From Perognathus longimembris pacificus (taxonomy: Eukaryota > Chordata > Mammalia > Rodentia > Heteromyidae), in contig NC_063181.1 in NCBI RefSeq assembly GCF_023159225.1, positions 6,469,606 to 6,533,605 of the forward strand: DNA of 64,000 bases. Direction: 5' to 3'. The notes beneath the pieces are model-generated. The model had not been told where the DNA came from and did no database searches. It was given only the letters and a program-made list of their open reading frames with translations. This document shows positions 1 through 12,954 of this stretch, one piece after another (the first letter of the stretch is position 1; every line of letters starts with the position of its first letter). Both the position numbers and the translations under genes were made by a program.

Positions 1-130
1 GAGGCTGGAGGGGGGGGGGGGGTGGCGCGGGGCGGCCAGGTCTGGGGGGGGGACGTGGGGGCGTCTTTCACACCGAGGAGGTTAGCCATGCCTTCTGCCC
101 GCGTTTCTTCTCGTTTCCTCTCCTCCCCCC

Positions 131-161
131 CTAAATAAGTGCGCGGGGTGCACTTATTTAG
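131..161. repeat. Perfect 12-bp inverted repeat with 7-nt loop
   Basis: Arms CTAAATAAGTGC (131-142) and GCACTTATTTAG (150-161) are exact reverse complements around a GC-rich 7-base spacer. The arms are AT-rich, unlike the flanking C/G-rich DNA. It could extrude as a cruciform or serve as a symmetric protein site; no function is assigned. Confidence 0.9.
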
Positions 162-185
162 GTGATGGACATGATGACGTTGAGG

Positions 186-312
186 GTGTGTGTGTGTGTG
201 TGTGTGTGCACGCGCACGTGCTGGAACTGGAGATCGCCCAGTGCCCAATGGATTTCTAGCTGGTGCCATGTTGGTAGTCGCACACACACACGCACACGCG
301 CGCACGCACACG
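186..312. repeat. GT microsatellite followed by a CA/CG-rich tract
   Basis: A (GT)n run at 186-208 ends in an alternating purine-pyrimidine stretch (CACGCGCACGTG). A complementary CA/CG run lies at 280-312. The alternating sequence is Z-DNA prone, and the two tracts could in principle pair with each other. Confidence 0.9.
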
Positions 313-764
313 AGAGAAGAAAGTTGGATCTGAAGGCCAAGGGCGTGTTTGTTCTTAGGGACCCAGGTACTCTGGGGCCCTTTTGTTACCCCCCCCCCCC
401 GCCATCGCCCCTTCCCCCCTCCCCTGCGCGGGGGCGCTGGGTGCCGCGCGTGCAAGGCGTAGTGTGAAATGCGGTGCGGCCGGCCGCGCTCGGAAAAAGA
501 TGAATAATCAACACATCGCTCGCACCTCCGCCGAGCTCGGGCGGGGGCTGGGAGGTCCCGCGGGCTTTCCCCGCCGGCTGGCGGGCGGCACCACCGGGAG
601 AGGGGGTGGGGATTGCAGAGGGGCTCCGCGAGTCTCTCTCCCCTCCACGGAGCCGAGAAAGTGGGCGGGAAAACAAGGGGGTGGCGGCCGTGGCTTCACA
701 GGGAACTTTGCCCGTTCCCAAGGCCTCGGCCGCGGCCCGGAACCCCGAGGAGAGGAGGTTTTGT

Positions 765-1010
765 TCTGATGCCTGCAATGTTAGCCACTCAGGGGGCTGA
801 GCTCGGAGGATCAAGTTCCAGAGTTCAAAGCCAGGCTGGACAGGAGCGTCTCTGAGACTCTTTATTGCCAATTGACCACCAAAAATTAAAAAAAGCCAGA
901 AGTGGAAGCGTGGCTCAAATGAGAGAGCACCAGCATGGAGGTGAAAAGCTAAGGAAAAGCACTAGGCCCTGAGTTCGATCTCTAACACGCACACGCGCAC
1001 GCACAGTCAA
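765..1010 (+). mobile_element. Diverged B1/Geo-type composite SINE
   Basis: The left part matches a 5'-shortened B1 (TGCCTGCAATGTTAGCCACTC, then a GGCTGAG motif). The right part has the shared second monomer (CCAGAAGTGGAAGCGTGGCTC, later CCCTGAGTTCGATC) and ends in a CA-rich tail. It is much more diverged than the copies in the introns, so it is an old insertion. Confidence 0.75.
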
Positions 1011-1774
1011 CTCCCCTTCTCATTTGGATCATTTTTAAAGTGGGGTAAACCAATCCCACTTCGGTGCTGCCGTCAAGTTGAAGGGTGGGAGGGAGCACCT
1101 TGGTCCTGCCTCGCTCTTCACCTGGCTCCCCGAGACCAGCTCGTGGTGATGGCTGCCCCTCAATCATGGCAATGACGGAGGTGCCACCAAGCCGGCCAGC
1201 TTACTTAACCCGGCCTGGCCCCAAGCTCGCGCTTGACTGGCACGACAACCGCCCCCCCCCCAGAAACCGGGTCCCCGAGTCGTGCGCGTGGGGGCGGCGT
1301 CCCGCGCTTCTCCCTCCGGTCCACCCGTGCCCTCACCCACACCCCTCCGCCAGCGCCACTCCCGCGCCGCCTCCGGCCCAGCGCCCACCCCGCCGGGCTC
1401 CCAACGCCACCCGGGCAGCCGCGGTGCTGCGCCCGCTGGAACTTCGCGGATCCCCGGCTCTCCCTTCTCCGTGCCCGGAATTAGAGAACGGGAAGGAAGG
1501 ATTTGTTTGTTTAATAGAGAGGAGCGCGAGAAGGAGCAGAGAGGAGGAAGGGCCAGAAGGGATTTTCTGGGGCTTGCAGGTGATGGGGGGGTGTGAATCT
1601 GGTTTCTTCCCCCCACTGGGTAACTGGTGAACACCCCACCTCGGGATTTCTGCACGGTTCCTGGCGGAACCCTGCCGAAGCTACGCAAAACAAGCCAGTC
1701 TTCTTCCCCCTGTCCTGAGAGGAAGTTGTCTGGCAGAGCCGGGGTGCTTGACCAGCAATCAGGCAGAGTTCCTC

Positions 1775-1930
1775 TGCCCTCCCCTGGAATTTGCATTGTC
1801 AAATACACACGCCTCATTTCAGGCAGGAAAAAAAAATCGCCAATCGCGCCATTTGGACTTGGTAGTTCATTGACATCAGATATTAAAAAAGCAATCATTC
1901 CATCAAGTGTGGGTTAACTATCCAGCAGGA
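1775..1930. promoter_or_regulatory. Candidate upstream regulatory element with octamer
   Basis: This is an AT-rich unique block inside the CpG-rich flank, about 4.1 kb before the start codon. It has a perfect octamer ATTTGCAT (1789-1796) overlapping a SOX-like CATTGT (1794-1799), followed by CCAAT-like and homeodomain-like (AAGCAATCATT) motifs. Motif density and lack of repeats suggest a conserved element, but conservation was not tested. Confidence 0.4.
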
Positions 1931-2831
1931 TTCGGAGACGGCGAGCGGTCATTTCCTGCTAGGAGGACAAAGACAGAGCAAAGATCCCAGCTTTAAAAAC
2001 TGGAACATGGCTGTCCAAAGACAGGCCGTGGGGGGCACTGCTAATTTCGTTTCCACGACCCCGACGAGGTGTCCCGGTGGATCGAATATTCTGGTTTGGG
2101 CTGCGCCACGGGGGGTGCGTGCGCACGCGCGCGTGTGCGTGGATATGGGCTCTGAAGTGTGTGAATTTACCCCGGGGGCCGGGCCGAGGGAGTGGACGCC
2201 AGGGCATTTGCGAAGGCGCCTTGGCCACCTCTGCCGGGGCGGAGGCGCTCGGGGCGAGCTTCGCGACCACCGTGGGCACCGAAATGCAGCTGGGAACTGC
2301 GAAGAGGGAAGCGAAGGCCGCCGGCTGCGGAGCGGAGCGTTTTGGAAGCGCGGACAAAGGAGGGGACGGGGTGAAAGGTCGAATGCCACGGCCGCCACTC
2401 TCGTTTGGGCCAACGGGCGTCCGGGAACGGTGACCGCGCTCGTCTGAGATCTTTCTGCGCCTCGGGCCGGCGGCGGGGCGCAGCTCGTCAGCCCGAGGCG
2501 GAGAGGCGCGCGCGGGCCCGGCATCCCCACAAGGCCCGGCTTTGGGGGGCCGCAGCTGCGCCGCCCCGGCCTCCACCAGGCGCTGGGTTTTGAGTTGCAG
2601 GTTTCCCAGGCGGGTCGCTCGCCCGTAGCCCGAGGCGGTGGAGGTGGGCGCAGCCCCCCGGGCGGCCAGCTCGCCGCGCTCGCCAGCGCACCCCACGCGC
2701 TCCTTCCGTGCGGTGCGGAGTGCCAACCCCGCAGCCCCCTCTTCCCAAAAGCTACACCCACATAATTAAACCCAACCCATTTGGGCGAAAGGTTCCCAGT
2801 TCGCCGAAGCACCGCCCCCCTCCCCCCGCAC

Positions 2832-2841
2832 TCCCCTGGGA
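2832..2841. promoter_or_regulatory. Perfect EBF (COE) consensus site
   Basis: TCCCCTGGGA fits the palindromic COE-family consensus TCCCNNGGGA exactly and is followed by AA, close to the optimal GGGAAT flank. It lies about 3.15 kb upstream of the EBF2 start codon. A self- or cross-regulatory site is plausible but unproven. Confidence 0.45.
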
Positions 2842-3754
2842 ACTTCATCCCAGCCTAGGGCGAGCTGGTGCGCTCTGGGGGAGGCGGCCCGGGGACCCCT
2901 AGCAGTGCGCACTCCTGTAGTCCCCGTCTCCGCTCCCCCTCCCGCCCCAGCAGCCACAGGGAGGGCGCCCTGAGCGCGGCTCGCCAGTGCGGTGCGCACC
3001 ACGCGGTCCACCCTCCAGCCCCTGCAAACTGCCACCCAGTGGGTCCCTGGGAGTTGGAGGGTGGTTTGGGGGCGCCGCGCGCCCCAGTTTGATTTGGAGA
3101 GGGCAGCCAGGCGCTTGGAGAAAGGCGCGATTCATCCTCTTCCTGAGGGGCATAATTTGGGTGGCAGCTGTTACCGGCGAGGAAAGCTGGGCGTTCACGA
3201 CCCTGGCTCTGCCCTTTAACCTAAGTCAACCCAAGCCTGGGGCAGGCAGTCTGGGGCCTGGCCCACGGTTCCCCGCGGCCCCTTGGGGGTATTCCTGACA
3301 CTTTCCCCCAGCAGCTTGAAGGTTTAATCGGTCAAAGACCCCCCTACCCCCCAAAAACCCCAACCCCACCAGGCTTATCTGCAAGTCACATCTAGGAAGA
3401 CCTGACTGTGCTGAGGAGCCCCGACGCCTTTGCCCCTGGGGAGCAGACCCCAGAGGAGGAAGAAAATGGGTGTGGGGGGGTATTGAGACTTCGAAACAGC
3501 GGCCTTGACAGAAGACTGGGTGATTATGAGCTTCTGCAGGGGAGGGGTATTCCACAGAGTTGGTCTAGAACAGAATTGCCAAGTTGCAAAACCAGACCAT
3601 AGATTTCATCCCCAGAAATTTCTCTCCCCCCCCCCCCCCACTCTCTTCTTTCTTTGGACAACTCCCGGTACGGCGGTCGTTATTATGATTCCTACTCCTA
3701 CAAACCATCAGTGGCAGTTTCTGGTGGTGCTCAGTCTCACTGGTTCCCCTCAAC

Positions 3755-3775
3755 CTAGCTTGCAGTGCAAGCTAG
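3755..3775. repeat. 21-bp near-perfect palindrome
   Basis: CTAGCTTGCA (3755-3764), a single G, and TGCAAGCTAG (3766-3775) form exact inverted arms. It lies in an AT-richer gap of the CpG island. No known factor site of this exact form is recognised. Confidence 0.9.
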
Positions 3776-4194
3776 AGGTCTGGGGTACCCAGTCCACTGC
3801 CCCTGTCCCCCGGTCCCAGGTCTTCCTCGGAGCGCCCCGGTGGTGAAGTCGGGTGTGGAGGGGGGTCGGGCGGCGTGGTCCCTTTCCCAGGGCAGAGTCG
3901 CCTTCCGTGGGAAGCTCCCACTTGGTTTCCGTCCAGGCCACCGCGGCGCCCCGCGCTGTGTCCTCTAGCGGTAAACCCTCGCAGTTCACCCCCAGATCTG
4001 GTCAAGAGTCGATTGGCACTCCAATCGGACTCCTCGGAGGGGAGGGAGGGGGGCTCCTGCACGTCACCCGGGGCTTCGCGGACGCCGGGTGCGTGGCGAG
4101 GCCCGGGGACGCGGGCGCAGCGCTGCCGCCGTCCCATCGCCCGCCCGCCCGCCCAGCTGAAGGCTCCCGCGCGGCAGATGGTCTTTGAGCACAG

Positions 4195-4209
4195 ATTTGC
4201 ATTCATTGT
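4195..4209. promoter_or_regulatory. Octamer plus SOX-like motif
   Basis: A perfect octamer ATTTGCAT (4195-4202) is followed after one base by CATTGT (4204-4209), the SOX core. They sit in an AT-richer island (4185-4330) about 1.8 kb upstream of the start codon. POU and SOX factors commonly act together on neural and progenitor enhancers, so joint binding is an inference from the motifs. Confidence 0.4.
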
Positions 4210-5212
4210 CTTCAAATCTGTTTTCGCGCTGGCGTTCTAGATTTCAGCGGCAGATCTACACACAGATCAGAATACAAAAGGAGCAAGAAAATAACACCCA
4301 GCCAGGAGGGTGGTTGTGTTTTCCCCCCCTTTTCTTTCTAATAGGCGCTTGGAGCGGCCGGGCGGTAGTTAGTTACAAAGCCGTCTAGGGTTTCAGCTGT
4401 TCGGCTGAGCGGCCGCCGCCTCCTCCTCCCCGACCACCAGCCCGCGACCACCGCGCGCCCTGGATAAAGTCCCCGGGACGCCCCTCCGGGTCTCCGCCCC
4501 CCCCCGCTCCCCGGGGCTTTGGGGAGTGGGAATCGGGGAGCAGCCCCCTCCCCAACACACACACACGTACCGTGGGACGGCGCCCCGAGCCCCCCACGCG
4601 CGCCGAGGTCAGCGGGCGCCCCGCGCACGGTGCCTCCGCGCCCGCGCGTCGAGCCCGACACCCGGTCCCCGGTGAAGCACACTCCGGGGTCCCGCCCGTC
4701 CGCACCCCACTCCCCGGGAGTCCCTTCTGGTAACAACTTGCAAACCGCACGGAAGATCAGGGTGCGGGCCTGAGACTCCGGGGAGGGATGCTCGGGGCGG
4801 GGGTGGGGGGGGACTGTCCGTACAAACCCCAGGAGCGTCAGCGGGGCCGCGCTCGCTCCCGCACCCCGGCCCGAGCTCCCCCGGGGGATGGGAGGGGGGG
4901 CCGGAGCGAAGATCCTCCCCGCAGCGCACCGAAACCTCCCCTTAGCCGCGAACCCCGGGAGGAGGCTTCCCGGGCGGCCGGGCCCAGCCCGCGCCCCCAC
5001 CCCCCCCCACCCCATCGTCCCCACCCCGAGCCCCAGCCCGACGCCGCCGCGGTGCCGGGGTTTGGAGAGACCCCCTCCCACCCCCACCCCCCGGTCCCAC
5101 GGGTTCGGACCCGGACCCGGCGGCCCGCAAGCTGCGCGTCCCCTTTCACCTCCCGGACCCGCGGCCTCGCCGAGCGTGGCGCGCGCCGCGGGCGGACGTG
5201 GGCCCCGGCGCC

Positions 5213-5300
5213 GGCCAATCCCGAGCGCCCATGCAAATGAGGCGCGTTAACGGACCGCGGCTCCGCCTCCTGCGGCCGGGGCCGTAGTAACCATTGATGG
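5213..5300 (+). promoter_or_regulatory. EBF2: Probable EBF2 proximal promoter
   Basis: GGCCAATC (CCAAT box at 5215-5219, NF-Y type) is followed 11 bases later by a perfect octamer ATGCAAAT (5231-5238), then by CCATTGATGG (5291-5300), which is nearly self-complementary. No TATA box is visible at a plausible distance, which fits a CpG-island promoter with dispersed starts. The transcription start was not located, and the placement rests on motif order and distance to the coding start. Confidence 0.5.
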
Positions 5301-5986
5301 GCCCGCGCGCGGCGGCAGCCCGGCTCCGCGCGGCGCTCGCTAGCCACCGCCTCCTCGCGGCTCCGGGTCTTCCCTTTCCTTTTACCACCGATCCCGATCC
5401 GGCCGGGGCTTTTCTTTTTTTTTTTTCCTTTTTCTCCCCTCCCCTTTCCTAAATTGGCACGGTGGGGAGGCGCGGGGAGGGGGGCGCCCGGAGGCAGGGG
5501 GAGCGCCCGGATCGCAGGCAGCGAGCCACCTCCTCCCGCTTCCCCCGGCACAGGTGATGCTCCTAAATTGTGGCGACTTGGTGGCGGCGGCCGTGCGGCG
5601 GGGAGGATGCGAGCGAGCTAGGCTGCGCGGCCTGCGGCGGCGGCGGAGCTGAGCGCGGAGCGCGGAGCGCGCGCGCGGGACGGACGCACGCCCAACTTGG
5701 ACCGCATCGCCCGCGCCTCTCGCGGGAAGCCCGGGTCCGCTTCCCTTCCCCTTCTCCCCCTTTTTTTCCTTCCCTTTTTTTTTTTTTTTCCTTTTCCTTG
5801 TCTGCACGCGAGATCCAAACTTTGGCACTTGATCCCCTTTCTCGGATTGCTTTGTGGAGAAGACTGGTTTGCTGGCACCGCTGGAGATTCGAGTCAGGAC
5901 AGTGTTGTTGTTAAAAAGAAAAGAAAAGAAAAATCACTTTTTTTTTAAATTTAAAGAAGACGATCGTGAAGGATCAGACTTTTTAA
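5300..5986 (+). other. EBF2: Approximate 5' UTR of EBF2
   Basis: The region between the promoter motifs and the start codon is GC-rich, with runs of T (about 5409-5437 and 5761-5790) and an AT-rich last 80 bases. Two short upstream ORFs are present (5557-5652 and 5607-5621). The true 5' end is unknown, and no splice acceptor with a convincing upstream donor was recognised, so one uninterrupted first exon is assumed. Confidence 0.5.
5557..5652 (+). other. Upstream ORF in the EBF2 leader, 31 codons
   Basis: ATG at 5557 with G at -3 opens a 31-codon frame ending in TGA at 5650-5652. The predicted peptide begins MLLNCGDLVAAAV and turns arginine-rich. A second, four-codon ORF (ATG 5607, stop TAG 5619-5621) lies within it in another frame. 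If the transcript starts upstream of 5557, both could reduce translation of EBF2. Whether the peptide is made or conserved is unknown. Confidence 0.35.
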
Positions 5987-6117
5987 ATGTTTGGGATTCA
6001 AGATACTTTAGGAAGAGGACCAGCTCTGAAGGAGAAGTCTCTGGGCGCGGAGATGGATTCGGTCCGGTCCTGGGTCCGGAACGTCGGCGTCGTGGACGCC
6101 AATGTCGCCGCGCAGAG
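5987..6117 (+). CDS. EBF2: EBF2 coding exon 1 (residues 1-43, partial codon 44)
   Basis: EBF2 is a nuclear COE-family transcription factor that binds TCCCNNGGGA palindromes as a dimer and acts in neuronal, osteoblast-supporting and brown-fat cells. This exon encodes the variable N-terminus, [17 protein letters not shown] onward, ending in NVAAQ. The MFGIQ start is shared by EBF1-3, whereas [20 protein letters not shown] fits EBF2. The donor is CAGAG|GTAACC, with two bases of codon 44 left for the next exon. The chosen ATG has a weak context (T at -3 and T at +4). An in-frame ATG at 6053-6055 (residue 23) has G at -3 and G at +4, so a protein 22 residues shorter could be made by leaky scanning. 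The family-conserved MFGIQ start still argues for 5987. Confidence 0.95.
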
Positions 6118-9757
<3,640 letters not shown>

Positions 9758-9821
9758 GAGCAAGGAAACGAGAAGACCAACAACGGCACCCACTACAAAT
9801 TACAGCTCCTGTACAGCAACG
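9758..9821 (+). CDS. EBF2: EBF2 coding exon 3 (residues 97-117, partial codon 118)
   Basis: The acceptor is CATTTCAG|GAG. The exon encodes EQGNEKTNNGTHYKLQLLYS then N, plus the first base of Gly118, followed by donor GTGAGC. It continues the DNA-binding domain beta-sandwich. EQGNEKTNNGTHYKL fits EBF2; EBF1 has EANSEKTNNGIHYRL and EBF3 has EPNNEKTNNGIHYKL, from memory of the family. At 64 bp it is a very small exon, and it is separated by only 197 bp from the next. Confidence 0.97.
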
Positions 9822-10018
9822 GTGAGCACCTTGGGCAGGCGCAGGGGAGTCAGCTTAGCCAACCCGCGGCCTGCGGCGCGAGGTCTCTGCTCCACAACAG
9901 CCCAGCTGTGTCCCTGGCAGCATGGACGGGCTGCCCACACCACCTGAGTCAGGCCTCCGGGGCTTTGGGGGCCAGAGGGGCTCCCAGCCCTTGACTCTGT
10001 CTGTCCTTCCTGTTGCAG
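9822..10018 (+). other. EBF2: EBF2 intron 3 (197 bp, phase 1)
   Basis: GTGAGC to CCTGTTGCAG with a good pyrimidine tract. It is too short to hold other features. Confidence 0.92.
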
Positions 10019-10074
10019 GCGTTCGGACGGAGCAGGACCTCTACGTGAGGCTCATTGACTCTGTCACCAAGCAG
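10019..10074 (+). CDS. EBF2: EBF2 coding exon 4 (residues 118-136)
   Basis: After acceptor TGTTGCAG, bases GC complete Gly118. The exon then encodes VRTEQDLYVRLIDSVTKQ and ends on a complete codon at donor GTGAGC. It is part of the COE DNA-binding domain. DSVTKQ is the EBF2 form (DSMTKQ in EBF1 and EBF3). It is only 56 bp long and is followed 23 bp downstream by a long TCC repeat, so correct exon definition may depend on factors binding that tract. Confidence 0.97.
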
Positions 10075-10549
10075 GTGAGCCCAGGCAGGCTGCGTGCCTC
10101 CTCCCCCTCCTCCTCCTCCTCCTCCTCCTCCTCCTCCTCCTCCTCCTCCTCCTCCTCCTCCTCCTCCTCCTCCTCCTCCTCCCTGCTCCCACCTGCATGA
10201 CCTTCTGGGTCAGACTGCACTGGCTGGCTCCATCACCCTAAACTCCGTTAGACCCTCTGTCTCCAGTTGTCTTCTTTTTATGGGGGGCGGACAGGGGAGG
10301 GAGCATAAGGCCGTAGAAAGCAGAGAATTATGGGGAACCTTGTCTCTCTCCAGTATTTCCTTCCACAAAGATCCGAGGGGGACACACTGCTTTACTTTTG
10401 CTTCAGTTGGGTGAACCCTGCCACCACTCAAGCTTCTGCTCCCCCCCCCCCCCGAATTCCTACAGGGAGCAGGTAGTGGGGAGGGAGCCGATCTTGTACA
10501 GGGCTCTAAAGTCCTTCCTTTGTGCTTCTGTGTCTTCCCTTCCCGGCAG
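10075..10549 (+). other. EBF2: EBF2 intron 4 (475 bp, phase 0)
   Basis: GTGAGC to CTTCCCGGCAG. About 86 bases of (TCC)n follow the donor almost directly, and a C14 run lies near 10441-10454. Confidence 0.92.
10098..10183 (+). repeat. (TCC)n trinucleotide tract next to the exon 4 donor
   Basis: An almost pure CCT/TCC repeat starts 23 bases after the exon 4 splice donor. On the transcript it is a C/U-rich tract of the kind bound by PTB, PCBP and related splicing factors. On the DNA it is a homopurine-homopyrimidine run able to form triplex structures. Confidence 0.95.
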
Positions 10550-10623
10550 CCCATAGCTTACGAGGGACAGAATAAGAATCCGGAGATGTGCCGAGTTCTC
10601 CTGACACATGAAGTCATGTGCAG
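10550..10623 (+). CDS. EBF2: EBF2 coding exon 5 (residues 137-160, partial codon 161)
   Basis: The acceptor is CCCGGCAG|CCC. The exon encodes [20 protein letters not shown] then EVMC, plus two bases of Ser161, followed by donor GTAAGA. It supplies the first two zinc ligands of the COE zinc knuckle H-X3-C-X2-C-X5-C: His156 and Cys160, equivalent to His157 and Cys161 of EBF1. PIAYEGQNK and HEVMC are the EBF2 forms (AIVYEGQDK and HEIMC in EBF1/3). The remaining ligands are 6.5 kb away in exon 6. Confidence 0.97.
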
Positions 10624-12485
10624 GTAAGAGACGCCCCCTCCCCGGGTGTGGCTGGACAGCCAGGCAGGCGGGCCTGGCCTCCTTCTTCAGAGCCTAGAGC
10701 TCTTAAGACGTGGAAAATAAACTCCAGAAAGAGCCAAGGTTCCCGGCATCGCTGGAGTTCCCTCTGTCGCGTGGAAAGCCCGTGGCATCGGGGCTCGGGA
10801 TCTGGGTTCCCTCCCCCTGATCCCCTTAAACTCACCACAGCTGGGGGTGGGTGAGAGCTGAGTTCCTGCCCTGCCCACTCAGGGCACAGCACCAGGGGAC
10901 CCACTTGTGGAGCTGAGCCCTGGCCCAGAGACCCGAAACAGCTGGTAGACTAAGGGAGTGACTGAGGGTTGAGGGGCCCATTTTGGGGGGCACTTCCCTG
11001 CCCCCAGGCCTGTCTGTCTCTTGGTGAGGTGAAGTCTTTCCAGCCCTGAAAGTGCAATGACTTCCACGCTGTTGCCCTGTTTTTAAAATGGGGACGGCGG
11101 GGGTGGGGTGGGTAGGGTCATGTTTCCTAGGTTGGAAGGAACCACTGGGTAGAAAGATCAATCCTGGTCCTCACAGGTGAATGAGGTGCAAAGCTGGGAG
11201 AAAGGTTGGCATTCTGGAAGTCCCGGGGGCCCCAGCAACAGCTCGAGTCTTGGGGTCCCATTGCAAGAGGCCCAGTCTGTTGGCTTCTTTGCCCTCTAGC
11301 TTCTAGGAATTGATCCGTGCCGTTTTGAACCCTGGCCATTGCCCTTTTCCTTCTGCTTGGGGAGCATAAACGTTTCAACCCCGAGAAGAAAGTCACCTGC
11401 ACTCTCTTTGAACAGAAGGGGTTTGAATGCCCAGTGTGTGCCCAGCCCGGGGCTGGAGGCTTGGGGATTTCACTGCACAGGAGCCGAGACCTAGAAGGGT
11501 CGGTGGGTGGGAAGAGTGTGGTTTCTCACTAAGGAACGTGATATCTATTTTGTAAGCGTAGTTCCCGCCCTCCCCCCCCACAACCTGATTAGAGGGGAAG
11601 CCTCCGTTTATCCTTACTCTGCTCTGGCTCCACCGATTGTTTCCCAAGGACAGGATTGCTAGTTTGGGGGTAATTGCAGGCCATCTAATTCAGTCCTGAC
11701 TATTTTATGGGGGCTCCCTTAAGCCCTTATGTCCCTCCTAAACTCAGGAAGAAATCATAGCAGCCAGACATGTTTGTTTGGATTTGGGGACAAGTATTGG
11801 GGGTGGGGGAGAAAAAAGAACATTGCCTCAAATGCAAACTTGAGCTGGGCCAGTAGCCTCCATGCTGTGCTCCTGCGGGAGCTGGGTGAGCACTGTGTGG
11901 TGAGCACTGTGTGGTGGGTAGGTGGAGGGCTCCTTTACCTCAGGGCCCTGATAGATTTGTTCAGCAAGAAAATACTGTTCCAAGGTACACTCGCAGGTAA
12001 TAGCTAGATTAAATAATCAGAAAGCTTCGACTTGGTTGGCTACTCAGAAGGGAAGTCAGAAAGGAGGTTTAAAAAAAAAATCCTCTACTGTTTAAATGTC
12101 TTTGTTTTGGAGAGTGAACCTTTGCAAAAGAAAACAAAACCTCAAACGAGCCCATTATCTGGTGAATCTTTCCTAACACTTTCAACAAGACTTGCATGCT
12201 CCATCCAGCTGTAGTTAGACTTTTTTTTTTTTTAAATTTTAAGCTCAAGCAAACCCTCCTCATTTTATGCTGTTTAAGTAGCAGCATCAATTTTTAAAGC
12301 CTCTAGTTTAGTCTGCATTAGTAACACAATATAAAAATTTAATGTACTGTAACTTTGCTATATTGGAGGGCTGAGAAGACGTTCTGCTATTTTCTGTCTA
12401 AACTAGACTTCCAAACAAATATTAATTATGGGCAAATAAATGATCCGTTGGATGGGTTCTGCCTGCAGTTTTCCCAATAAGTGAA

Positions 12486-12487
<2 letters not shown>

Positions 12488-12515
<28 letters not shown>
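12488..12515. repeat. (GT)n microsatellite
   Basis: About 14 GT units followed by CACACGTGAGTG, which includes an E-box CACGTG. Confidence 0.95.
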
Positions 12516-12516
<1 letters not shown>

Positions 12517-12674
12517 ACACGTGAGTGTTGGGAGATGAGGCATGTGTAGGCAAATATTGGCTGCATCTGAAAGGGATTTTCTCGTTCAATCTGCCAGAGG
12601 GGTTGATGCTTCAGAAAGGAGAAAAGTTTCTTCTCCCACATTTTGAGAGTCGGTGGTAGCAGTCCATGATGATT

Positions 12675-12704
12675 GTGCGTGTGTGTGTGTGTGTGTGTGT
12701 GTGC
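12675..12704. repeat. (GT)n microsatellite
   Basis: About 13 GT units with terminal GCGCGTGC interruptions, 160 bases after the previous GT tract. Confidence 0.95.
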
Positions 12705-12954
12705 GCGTGCATTGTGTCCTGGTTGCTTTGCCAGTGATGATTGCACATATCTACTTTTGCCTGGTGCATACGGGAATGCTTCTGGGAATGGCTTTATGTC
12801 CTGGAGCCTTTAGTAAAAGGCTCGTTCATAAACTGGTGGTTAGCTTCGAGGGGCGGGGGAGGGGGTGGTGGGGGGACGAAAGCAAAGGGAGAAAAAAATA
12901 AATCTGTTTAGATATAACTTTTCCTCCCTTTCCCCAATTGTCTCTGCCTTTCCC

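Larger units (their letters stand above)
1..5300. other. 5' flanking region of EBF2
   Basis: No protein gene is visible here. The long open frames on both strands lie in GC-rich DNA where stop codons are rare, and none resembles a known protein. The stretch holds a GT/CA microsatellite pair (186-312), one old SINE (765-1010), two near-perfect palindromes (131-161, 3755-3775) and short AT-richer islands (about 1775-1930 and 4185-4330) that stand out from the GC-rich surroundings. Those islands carry octamer motifs and are the best candidates for upstream regulatory elements. The neighbouring upstream gene is not reached. Confidence 0.7.

Noticed and set aside
1949..2848. Long minus-strand open frame (299 codons) upstream of EBF2
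   Set aside because: Lies in GC-rich CpG-island DNA where stops are scarce. Overlapping frames are open too, the composition is Arg/Pro/Gly-rich, and no family is recognisable.
4704..4714. CTCCCCGGGAG near 4700 considered as an EBF site
   Set aside because: Half-sites are separated by one base rather than two, so it does not fit TCCCNNGGGA.
4338..5087. Minus-strand frame of 249 codons ending near the promoter, considered as a divergent gene
   Set aside because: Low-complexity Gly/Arg/Pro composition, no start or splice support, and no known protein resemblance.
9922..10200. Frames giving poly-serine or poly-proline proteins
   Set aside because: Produced by the (TCC)n repeat in intron 4.
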